In this document: positions 1 to 5,761 of the stretch, one piece after another
Numbering within the stretch: position 1 is the stretch's first letter
How the letters are laid out: each line of letters starts with the position of its first letter
Assembly (NCBI GenBank): GCA_003241175.1
Contig: QFOI01000222.1
Span: forward strand, 1-6,103
Reading direction: 5' to 3'
Length of the DNA: 6,103 bases
Source: Pseudopedobacter saltans
GTDB lineage: Bacteria > Bacteroidota > Bacteroidia > Chitinophagales > Chitinophagaceae
Made by a program: the position numbers and the translations under genes
The notes under the pieces: generated by a model
Database searches by the model: none
Told to the model about the DNA's origin: nothing
The model's input: the letters and a program-made list of their open reading frames with translations, nothing else

Positions 1-261
1 CATCAACATTTTTTTGATTAACCGCTTCAATGACAAGATTATTTCCTTTGGAACTGACTTTTCCCCATTTTTGATAAGCAAAGAAAATTATTAGTCCCCC
101 AACCGGCAATAACCATAACAGGTAAGGGTGGAGGTTTCTGTATTCAGTCGCATTCTCAAGTAACCACAAGAAAAATGCAATAGTACAACCAATAAGTACG
201 GAAGAAATAACAGTAGCAAGAAGAAGTGCAGCTTGCTGTTTTACCCAATTTGTTTTCATAA
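1..261 (-). CDS. ClC-type channel/antiporter, probably fluoride-exporting (3' end outside window; start out of phase)
   Basis: This is the N-terminal part of a ClC family membrane protein that continues past the left edge. The ClC frame is open from the edge to a stop at 266-268. It shows a first hydrophobic helix (about residues 12-35, ending AFFLWLLENATEYR), a second (47-63, YLLWLLPVGGLIIFFAY), then KWGKVSSKGNNLVIEAVNQ, matching the early GNNL.I/E segment of bacterial voltage-gated chloride channel relatives. The selectivity-filter motifs that separate fluoride from chloride types lie outside the window. The fluoride assignment therefore rests on the riboswitch upstream, since such riboswitches are known to control crcB and eriC/ClC-F fluoride exporters. 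The natural ATG (259-261) reads MKTNWVKN and then leaves the ClC frame; it reaches a stop at 91-93. The two frames meet at the A6 run (239-244), where -1 slippage or one extra A gives MKTNWVKKQQAALLL. A TTG at 248-250 is the only other plausible start in the ClC frame. The family call is firm; the exact 5' end is not. Confidence 0.82.
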
Positions 262-315
262 TCCTACAATAATTTAAGTCCGTTTATACAAACGGATTTT
301 GTTGATTAATGTAGG
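262..315 (-). promoter_or_regulatory. Expression platform of the fluoride riboswitch: start-site sequestering helix
   Basis: In the RNA (minus strand), CCUACAUUAAU at the 3' edge of the aptamer (305-315) can pair with AUUAUUGUAGG just before the start codon (265-275). Ten of eleven positions pair, with a single U-U mismatch. The helix would enclose a second perfect hairpin, UCCGUUU-GUAU-AAACGGA (281-298). The upstream strand of the long helix includes the last two bases of aptamer helix P3 and the conserved UAC, so it cannot form together with the fluoride-bound fold. The helix ends 4 nt before the ATG at 259-261. I infer that fluoride binding keeps the aptamer strand occupied and exposes the initiation region (an ON switch for translation). 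No strong U-tract follows either hairpin, which argues against an intrinsic terminator. The pairings are visible in the sequence; the mechanism is inference. Confidence 0.65.
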
Positions 316-362
316 CGCCATCAGTCTTTTCGGACGGTTGGGTAGGGAAGACACCATTTCCC
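311..362 (-). promoter_or_regulatory. Fluoride riboswitch aptamer (crcB motif)
   Basis: Read on the minus strand, the RNA has every part of the crcB-motif aptamer. Helix P1 is GGGAA (358-362) with UUCCC (345-349), closing the loop AUGGUGUC. Then come the AACC segment, a short P2 stem GUC (333-335) with GAC (324-326) around CGAAAA, and the highly conserved UGAUGGCGCCUAC at the 3' end (311-323). The pseudoknot helix P3 forms between GGUGUC (350-355) and GGCGCC (314-319) with six pairs including two G-U. The order and spacing closely follow the crystallised Thermotoga aptamer as I remember it (GGGCGAUGAGGCCCGCCC, then the CUGAUGGCCUCUAC end). It lies about 50 nt upstream of a ClC gene on the same strand, the expected context for a fluoride exporter. 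P2 is only three base pairs, on the short side. Confidence 0.93.
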
Positions 363-371
363 TTGATATTG

Positions 372-404
372 CAAAAATAAAAAAATTAGAGGTTTCCGTC
401 AAAA
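372..404 (-). promoter_or_regulatory. Bacteroidota-type promoter for the fluoride riboswitch/ClC transcript
   Basis: On the minus strand, TATTTTTG (372-379) matches the Bacteroidota -7 consensus TAnnTTTG exactly. It is preceded by TTTTG (400-404) as the -33 element with a 20-nt spacer, inside the usual range. Transcription would begin near 365, immediately before the first base of aptamer helix P1 at 362. The -33 element lies within the last codons of the upstream lipoprotein gene, so the ClC transcript need not depend on read-through from it. Confidence 0.68.
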
Positions 405-790
405 GTATATTTCAAGTCTACCAACCAATTATTGTTTCTGTTAATGACTTTTACTTTATGAGCGACCTTGTCAAATGAATTTTTATAGTAAATAATCCTA
501 ACCGAGTCGCTTATTGGCTCCTCATGATCAATCAAAATAGACGCTTGCCTATATTGGACTCTAAAATCGGCATCTTTTTTCTCGTAAGCACTTTGCATTT
601 TTTTTAAGTCCTCCACATTGGCCTGATCCTGCAACATGTAAAAACTCGCTCTTTTAAATTCTCCTTTCAAACAGCCATCAATAAATTGACGGCCTGCATC
701 CATGGAATCCTGGGCCGGTTCAAATGGAGGATCTTGTTTGCATGCAAAAAGGGAAACACAAAGAAATAGGGCTATGATTGATCTGTACAT
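386..790 (-). CDS. Small lipoprotein, DUF4878/NTF2-like type
   Basis: A 134-residue exported lipoprotein of unknown function. The chosen start (788-790) gives MYRSIIALFLCVSLFACKQD: a short charged start, a hydrophobic core and a good lipobox LFAC with the lipidated cysteine at residue 17. An upstream ATG at 833-835 would put 15 extra residues before the signal peptide and overlaps the promoter, so it is not used. The mature part begins with a short acidic/proline linker, then an alpha-helical stretch (about residues 30-75, AGRQFIDGCLKGEFKRASFYM) and a beta-rich end with VRIIYYKNSFD and NNNWLVDLKYTF. This order resembles the NTF2-like DUF4878 and related lipoproteins of Bacteroidota, where the closing 'nWlVD' strand is typical. 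The family assignment is from memory of the pattern and is moderate. It runs divergently from queG and lies upstream of the riboswitch-controlled ClC gene, without evidence of shared function. Confidence 0.72.
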   Translation of the reverse strand: MYRSIIALFLCVSLFACKQDPPFEPAQDSMDAGRQFIDGCLKGEFKRASFYMLQDQANVEDLKKMQSAYEKKDADFRVQYRQASILIDHEEPISDSVRIIYYKNSFDKVAHKVKVINRNNNWLVDLKYTFDGNL

Positions 791-824
791 CTGTAAATAT
801 TGAAATAAAAACCTATCGAAAAAG

Positions 825-851
825 CAAAAATACATTCTTTATTCTAAGCAA
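825..851 (-). promoter_or_regulatory. Probable promoter of the lipoprotein gene
   Basis: On the minus strand, TATTTTTG (825-832) is an exact TAnnTTTG -7 element. TTG (849-851) lies 16 nt further upstream, slightly closer than the usual 17-23 nt. Transcription would start around 818-820 and give a leader of about 30 nt to the start at 790. The -7 element covers the upstream ATG at 833-835, which supports the shorter gene start. Confidence 0.5.
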
Positions 852-862
852 CATGAATGAGT

Positions 863-870
863 TAATTTTG
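863..870 (+). promoter_or_regulatory. Possible -7 promoter element of queG
   Basis: TAATTTTG fits TAnnTTTG and ends 5 nt before the queG ATG, which would place transcription initiation at or within a few bases of the start codon. No clear TTG -33 element is visible at the expected distance (about 838-846 is only T-rich), so the call rests on one box. Confidence 0.38.
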
Positions 871-875
871 ACACG

Positions 876-1805
876 ATGGATTTACAAAAGCGAAGCATAT
901 GGATTAAACAATTAGCTCAAAAGTCAGGTTTTGACTATTGTGGTATTGCAAAAGCACAGCAATTGGACAAAGAAGCTACTTACTTAGAACAATGGCTTAA
1001 CCAAGGTATGCATGGCAAAATGCAATACATGGAAAACCATTTCGATATGCGTATCGATCCGCGAAAACTAGTTCCAGGTGCTAAATCCGTGATCACTTTT
1101 TTCAAAAATTATTATCCCAATACAATATCAGACAATAAAGAAATAAAAATATCCAAATATGCATATGGATCTGATTATCACGATGTAATTAGATCTCAAT
1201 TGAAATTATTATTGAAAGATATTAATGAAAAATTTGGCGAAGTTCAAGGTCGTGGATTTGTGGATTCCGCACCTGTATTGGAAAGAGCTTGGGCAGAGAA
1301 AGCTGGTATTGGTTGGCAAGGCAAAAACGGAATGGTCATCAATAGACAATCGGGCTCTTTTTTCTTTATTGCAACTTTGATTGTTGATTTGGAGTTGACT
1401 TATGACGATCCCATTGCCAAAGATTTTTGTGGTACATGTACACGCTGCATCGATGCCTGTCCGACAGAGGCCATACTTCCCAACAAGGTTGTAGACGGCA
1501 GTAAATGTATTAGTTATTTTACTATTGAACTCAAGGACCAACTAATTCCTGACAATTATAAAGGAAAATTTGACAACTGGATGTTTGGTTGTGACACTTG
1601 CCAAGATGTTTGCCCTTGGAACCGATTTTCCAAACCAAATAAGGAGCCGCTGTTTTCACCTATCCCAGAAATTTTGAACTTCAAAGAAAAAGACTGGGAA
1701 GAAATGACAGAAGAAGAATTCAAAAAAGTTTTCAAAAACTCTCCTTTAAAACGTAGTAAATTTGAAGGTATTAGACGGAATCTGAAATTTTTGAATCTTC
1801 AATAA
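876..1805 (+). CDS. queG: Epoxyqueuosine reductase QueG
   Basis: This cytoplasmic enzyme performs the last step of queuosine synthesis, reducing epoxyqueuosine to queuosine in the wobble position of GUN-anticodon tRNAs, using cobalamin and two [4Fe-4S] clusters. Residues 1-180 form the cobalamin-binding reductase part. VDSAPVLERAWAEKAGIGWQGKN begins at residue 129; its Asp130 corresponds to the conserved catalytic aspartate. The ferredoxin part has CGTCTRCIDACP (Cys185, 188, 191, 195), Cys211, and CDTCQDVCPWN (Cys239, 242, 246), the full cysteine set for two clusters. At 309 residues it matches the short Bacteroidota form, which lacks the C-terminal HEAT-like extension of the 379-residue Escherichia coli enzyme. 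The start is fixed by an in-frame stop at 858-860 and no other ATG between. No Shine-Dalgarno is seen. The next gene begins 5 nt after its stop. Confidence 0.96.
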   Translation: MDLQKRSIWIKQLAQKSGFDYCGIAKAQQLDKEATYLEQWLNQGMHGKMQYMENHFDMRIDPRKLVPGAKSVITFFKNYYPNTISDNKEIKISKYAYGSDYHDVIRSQLKLLLKDINEKFGEVQGRGFVDSAPVLERAWAEKAGIGWQGKNGMVINRQSGSFFFIATLIVDLELTYDDPIAKDFCGTCTRCIDACPTEAILPNKVVDGSKCISYFTIELKDQLIPDNYKGKFDNWMFGCDTCQDVCPWNRFSKPNKEPLFSPIPEILNFKEKDWEEMTEEEFKKVFKNSPLKRSKFEGIRRNLKFLNLQ

Positions 1806-1810
1806 CAATC

Positions 1811-4153
1811 ATGGAAATGAAAGTAATCGTCATTCTGATACTTTCTTTATTTTTTGGAAAAGTTTTTTGTCAAAATACAACGAATCAACAAATCCTATAT
1901 GTAGCTACAGATAAGGATATTTATACCAATAACGAAACGATCTGGTTTGCTGGGTACATTTTGAATGATATACATTCCCCTCATAAAACCGACATTCTGA
2001 CCATTTGCTTAATAGAGACAAAAAACAATAGCATTGTTCTGCAAAAAAAATACATGATGAACCTAGGCTTGTGTGCTGGAAGTCTGGTTTTGCCGGATTC
2101 AATAGCCTCAGGAACCTATCAGTTTTATGCATTCACTAATCTCGTCGACAAAGATTCTGTTCCGTTTGGACAATATAAAAGAGCTATAGAGGTCAAATCA
2201 TTTTCCAAAAACTCTTTTTTGGTGAACTATGAATTGTCAAACAAATTGACTCAATCCGATTCCATCAATCTATCCATACGCATATCTCCAGAAGATCCTG
2301 TTATCCTTCAAAAAATACAAATTGAATATGAAGATAGTAAGGGAAAAATGAGACGATTAAAACTTGATGGTCAAAGTCACTACACCTTTTCTTTACCTCA
2401 AGATAAAATTTCCAAAACAAATATTCACTTCAAAGCCTCTTATATTGGAGAACATCAAGAAGATTTTATTCCTGTAGTTAAGGAAAAGCCTATCATTTCG
2501 GAATCCATTTTGGGAATCTATCCAGAAGGCGGTCAAATCGTCAACAATACACTCAATAGTATTGTATGGGAATATAAAAAGCCGCCAACAGGGGCGTCAA
2601 CGCAACCAATAAAAGCCTTACTATTGGAGAATGAAAAGTTGATAGACACGGTTGAAGCAGACAAATGGGGCATAGGTCGATTTATTTTTTTGCCCCGCAA
2701 CAACAACTCTTACACACTGAAAATCCTGGACAGTTCAATCGATAAAAGCGTTAAATTACCTAACGCGTTGGATTATGGCATTGCAACGAAATTATCAAAA
2801 GTGGTCGTTGACGATACTTTGACTGTAGAATTGAGCGAACCTAAGATACAAAAAGTATTTTTTCGTATTTCCAATGTCAACACGGATTCTTCAACTACCT
2901 CAATTCTGCTGTCAATAGAAAATAAAAAAAGGCTAAAAATCCCTTTATACAACGTGGTCAGAGGACTCAATACCATTACTATTTTTGATTCTTTGGGAAG
3001 ACCACTTTCTGAACATTTGTTTTTTGCGCACTATACATCCAAACTTTCGGCGTCCCTCTCGACAGATTCATTGGTTTACAATACCAGATCTCCTATTAAA
3101 GTTACAGTGCAATTAACAGACAAGGAATCAAAGATTAAAGCGGGAATTTTTTCCATTTCCTGCGTTCAAAAAAATAGATTAAGCAAAAACTATACCCCAG
3201 ACATGGCTTCCTATTATTTTTTAGGCAGCCTAATGGATAGTTTGGATAATGTCACCAATGATTCATCACTCATGAGTAACAATTTATTTTTGACTGATAT
3301 GCTCTTGACAAGAGGTTGGAGAAAATATACTTGGCTTTCGAATAATGCCAAAGTGGAGAAAAAAGAAATCAAAAAAATTCAGTTGATGGGACAGGTTTTA
3401 AAAAACAAAAAGCAACTAAAGAAACCGGAAGCAATTACGTTAATCGGACCTTGGTCACCCAGTTTTATCTCAACAGATTCCAGCGGTTCATTTGTGATGG
3501 AAGCAGAAAAGACGGTCATGGAAGAAAATAGAAAGTCTTTGTTATTCCTCAACAACCATTTTTCAGACATGAGCTATTCAATGAAATTGGATACTACATT
3601 TCAAACAATTGCACAGTTAAACAAGAATTTCATCCCCTTCAAAAAAAACACAACCAATAAACAACAAGTGGATTCCATTCAAGACATTTCCAACAACTAT
3701 GCAAAAGATGTGGTAGTCAAATCGTCTTACAATAATAATTTTTTCCAATCCTACCAGAAAAATGACTGTGGAGACTATGTTTGTCAATATAACATCCTGA
3801 ACTGTCCTAACCATCCGTGGGGAGGTACATTGCCAGTCAAAGGTCAAACTTATGGAAGACCCGGAGGTGGTAGTGTCGTCTATGTTGGATGCGAAACAAG
3901 AAAAAACGGAATAAATATGGACGGCATTTACACAGCAAGGCAGTTTTACGGAATGGACAGTATTGCAAGATCTCAAGCCACAACTGAAAACCTATCCACC
4001 ATTTATTGGAATCCATTTGTAATGGTTGATAGTACGGGCAAAGCGCAATTGATTTTTTATAGTTCCGATTACAAGGATTACTATGATATTGTCATTCAAG
4101 GATTGACAGATTCGGATTTCTTTTATAGTAAGAAAAGAATCAAAGTGGAGTAG
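1811..4153 (+). CDS. Large exported MG2/alpha-2-macroglobulin-like protein without TonB plug domain
   Basis: A 780-residue secreted or periplasmic protein of unknown function. A signal peptide (MKVIVILILSLFFG, residues 3-16) ends near FCQ at 19-21; KVFC is not a good lipobox because of the Phe before Cys. The first domain (about 28-130) has YVATDKDIYTNNETIWFAGYI, the hallmark 'tDk.iYt.gEtiWF.ay' of MG2 macroglobulin-like domains in Bacteroidota. A second beta domain starts at IYPEGGQIV (237-244). LLTRGWRKYTW (498-508) is the usual linker in this family, followed by a possible carboxypeptidase-regulatory-like domain (521-565). In related proteins a TonB plug-like domain often follows; here 632-700 instead holds four cysteines (653, 658, 665, 694) within CGDYVC, NCPNHPWGG and VVYVGC. 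The C-terminus (727-780, TIYWNPFVMVDSTGKAQLIF) is the typical closing beta domain. It starts 5 nt after queG and is probably cotranscribed; I see no functional link. M3 at 1817 is an alternative start. Confidence 0.82.
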   Translation: MEMKVIVILILSLFFGKVFCQNTTNQQILYVATDKDIYTNNETIWFAGYILNDIHSPHKTDILTICLIETKNNSIVLQKKYMMNLGLCAGSLVLPDSIASGTYQFYAFTNLVDKDSVPFGQYKRAIEVKSFSKNSFLVNYELSNKLTQSDSINLSIRISPEDPVILQKIQIEYEDSKGKMRRLKLDGQSHYTFSLPQDKISKTNIHFKASYIGEHQEDFIPVVKEKPIISESILGIYPEGGQIVNNTLNSIVWEYKKPPTGASTQPIKALLLENEKLIDTVEADKWGIGRFIFLPRNNNSYTLKILDSSIDKSVKLPNALDYGIATKLSKVVVDDTLTVELSEPKIQKVFFRISNVNTDSSTTSILLSIENKKRLKIPLYNVVRGLNTITIFDSLGRPLSEHLFFAHYTSKLSASLSTDSLVYNTRSPIKVTVQLTDKESKIKAGIFSISCVQKNRLSKNYTPDMASYYFLGSLMDSLDNVTNDSSLMSNNLFLTDMLLTRGWRKYTWLSNNAKVEKKEIKKIQLMGQVLKNKKQLKKPEAITLIGPWSPSFISTDSSGSFVMEAEKTVMEENRKSLLFLNNHFSDMSYSMKLDTTFQTIAQLNKNFIPFKKNTTNKQQVDSIQDISNNYAKDVVVKSSYNNNFFQSYQKNDCGDYVCQYNILNCPNHPWGGTLPVKGQTYGRPGGGSVVYVGCETRKNGINMDGIYTARQFYGMDSIARSQATTENLSTIYWNPFVMVDSTGKAQLIFYSSDYKDYYDIVIQGLTDSDFFYSKKRIKVE

Positions 4154-4173
4154 GAGAGTATCGAGCAAACAAC

Positions 4174-4195
4174 AAGCGCATGATTTCATGCGCTT
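4174..4195. terminator. Hairpin between convergent genes, probable bidirectional terminator
   Basis: AAGCGCATG (4174-4182) and CATGCGCTT (4187-4195) form a perfect 9-bp stem with an ATTT loop, the only strong hairpin in the 63-nt gap between two convergent stop codons. The T-tracts are poor in both directions (TTTGCTAAAAG on plus, GTTGTTTGC on minus), so termination efficiency is uncertain. Position and stem strength support a terminator or transcript-end stabiliser serving both genes. Confidence 0.62.
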
Positions 4196-4216
4196 TGCTA
4201 AAAGTAGGATGTAAAA

Positions 4217-5737
4217 CTATTTATTCTTTGTTTCAAGATTTATCTTTCCGTCTTTAGTAGACGCAAGAAAATCATCAGGTTTATAATTTTTGTTCAACTC
4301 GTCTATTGTAACACTCTTTGTTCCATTAATTGTTATATTCTCCAAGGTGTATCGCATATTGTCCGGAGTCAATGTCAAAGAACCACGACTATTAATAAAG
4401 TAAATCGTTCCATCCTTTATTATTGCGACCTTGTTGCTTTTTTTAATTTCTGTTGTGATTTTTTCTTCATTTAAATCATGATCCATTTTTTTCTTTATAA
4501 AATTATAATCTACTTGGGTGGCTTTTTGAAAGCTTGAACTGGAACCAATTTCGGATGTATCTGGAGACAACTGAAAATTAGCTATCGTATTTGAACTATT
4601 TTGAGATGTAGACGTAAAACCAGAATTTAAAGGTTTATAACCATTATGAAATATTAAAATATTCTGAGCCTCGCCAGTTTTATTTGAAAAGTCTGACATT
4701 TTAATATTCAAATTGTAGTATCCGTTAAGGTTTGTTCTTGAAAAAAATGTTAAGCTATCAAATTTAAGAATCACTTTTACTCCTTCAATAGGCTTTTTTG
4801 TTACAGCGTCCAATACAATACCTGCTATCTGAATGGAATCTTTTGAGTTGTCTTTTTTCCTAAACGAAAACAAGACGATTCCCAATATTGGCAGGATCAG
4901 CAATATCCGCCAACGGTTAATTTTTGATGTTTGATTTTTGTTCATCATGGCTATTCGTTTTTTGAGTGATGAAATGTTGAAATTGTTGGTAAATGAAATT
5001 TTGTTTTGATTGTTATTGTACAGCAAAGTGTTCAATAGAAGATATTGGTAATCCTTTTTGTTGGTGTCATTTTCCAATACGGTTTTGTCTGCCAGATATT
5101 CCAGATTATCCCTGACCTCTCTCTTCAATAGCCACACAAAAGGATTAAACCAGTTGACTATCGTTAATAATTCCATCCAAATAGTGTCCCAACTATGTCG
5201 TTGTTTTACGTGAGCTAGCTCGTGCTGTACGATTTTGTCTTTTTCTTCTGTCGTCATGTTGCCATTTCCAATAAATATTTTGTTGCCAAAAGATAAAGCA
5301 GGACCGTCATTTTCTAGTTGATAGAGTTGGAAAGCGTCATAGGTTTCCAGCAATTGAGCGTTCCGAGTTACACTTTTGTAAGAAAAAAGAATCAAAACAA
5401 ACCTAATTGCAAACATGAAAGAAACCAACAAAACAAAATAGGAAAAAAGGTTAGCAAGAGACATTGTATTTGTATGAATATTCTCTTGAGGTATTGGCGA
5501 ATCTGGCAAGGCCGGCATCTTTTGGATATATTGCACAACAGTCTGTTGGCCATCACTAACAAGGATCGATTGTAAGCTTACAAAAGGAATTACGAGTGCT
5601 AGTATACTCCCAAGAAGTAAATAAATCCTACGCTGTCTGAAAAATGTCATTCTCTGTAGAAAGGCCATATAGAAAGCATATAATGCACCAAATGAAACAA
5701 ACCATTTCAATATCAATTGCCAAGTAACAATAGTCAT
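4217..5737 (-). CDS. BlaR1/MecR1-like M56 membrane metallopeptidase with C-terminal regulatory-like domain
   Basis: A 506-residue inner-membrane sensor protease, the partner of the BlaI-type repressor encoded just upstream. Hydrophobic segments lie at about 5-27, 37-58, 93-119 and 276-291. The M56 zinc site is HELAH at 172-176 with the third ligand expected at Glu213 in NLEYLADKTVL; NWFNPFVWLLKREVR (195-209) is the conserved helix between. After the last membrane helix comes a carboxypeptidase-regulatory-like beta domain (about 302-391, starting SIQIAGIVLDAVTKKPIEGV), then a low-complexity linker and a beta-rich tail (435-506) ending DGKINLETKNK. There is no penicillin-binding domain as in true BlaR1, so the signal need not be a beta-lactam. 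In the family, signal sensing activates the protease, which leads to cleavage of the repressor; that is inferred here. It starts 24 nt after the repressor stop and is surely in one operon with it. No Shine-Dalgarno precedes the ATG. Confidence 0.9.
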   Translation of the reverse strand: MTIVTWQLILKWFVSFGALYAFYMAFLQRMTFFRQRRIYLLLGSILALVIPFVSLQSILVSDGQQTVVQYIQKMPALPDSPIPQENIHTNTMSLANLFSYFVLLVSFMFAIRFVLILFSYKSVTRNAQLLETYDAFQLYQLENDGPALSFGNKIFIGNGNMTTEEKDKIVQHELAHVKQRHSWDTIWMELLTIVNWFNPFVWLLKREVRDNLEYLADKTVLENDTNKKDYQYLLLNTLLYNNNQNKISFTNNFNISSLKKRIAMMNKNQTSKINRWRILLILPILGIVLFSFRKKDNSKDSIQIAGIVLDAVTKKPIEGVKVILKFDSLTFFSRTNLNGYYNLNIKMSDFSNKTGEAQNILIFHNGYKPLNSGFTSTSQNSSNTIANFQLSPDTSEIGSSSSFQKATQVDYNFIKKKMDHDLNEEKITTEIKKSNKVAIIKDGTIYFINSRGSLTLTPDNMRYTLENITINGTKSVTIDELNKNYKPDDFLASTKDGKINLETKNK

Positions 5738-5761
5738 GGTTAGAATATTTATAGTGGTAGA

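Noticed and set aside
91..261. Open frame of 56 codons from the ATG at 259-261 on the minus strand
   Set aside because: Only its first seven or eight codons make sense. Beyond the A6 run it is the wrong frame of a clear ClC sequence, so it is not listed as a separate small protein.
281..298. Perfect hairpin TCCGTTT-ATAC-AAACGGA considered as an intrinsic terminator
   Set aside because: On the minus strand, the direction of transcription, it is followed by CUUAAAUUAUUG, without a proper U-tract, and its stem is weak. It fits better as the inner part of the start-site helix.
786..795. TACATCTGTA, which fits the TACAnnTGTA form of BlaI/MecI operators
   Set aside because: Eight fixed bases are not rare enough in 6 kb of AT-rich DNA, it lies over the lipoprotein start codon far from the repressor operon, and the operator of this repressor is unknown. 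A footprint with the purified repressor would decide.
791..835. N-terminal extension of the lipoprotein to the ATG at 833-835
   Set aside because: It would put 15 residues before a complete lipoprotein signal peptide and overlaps the -7 promoter box at 825-832.
1433..1442. Palindrome GTACATGTAC as a possible regulatory site
   Set aside because: It sits inside the QueG cysteine motif codons (CGTCTRC), so the base choice is explained by the protein.
1209..1541. Antisense open frame inside queG, and similar antisense frames within 1905-2132, 2773-2976, 3379-3570, 3617-3976 and 3992-4189
   Set aside because: They lie opposite well-supported coding sequence, have no recognisable domain or start signal, and look like shadow frames.
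5318..5575. Plus-strand open frame of 85 codons inside the BlaR1-like gene
   Set aside because: It lies opposite conserved membrane-protease coding sequence, has no recognisable domain, and its composition is not that of a real protein.
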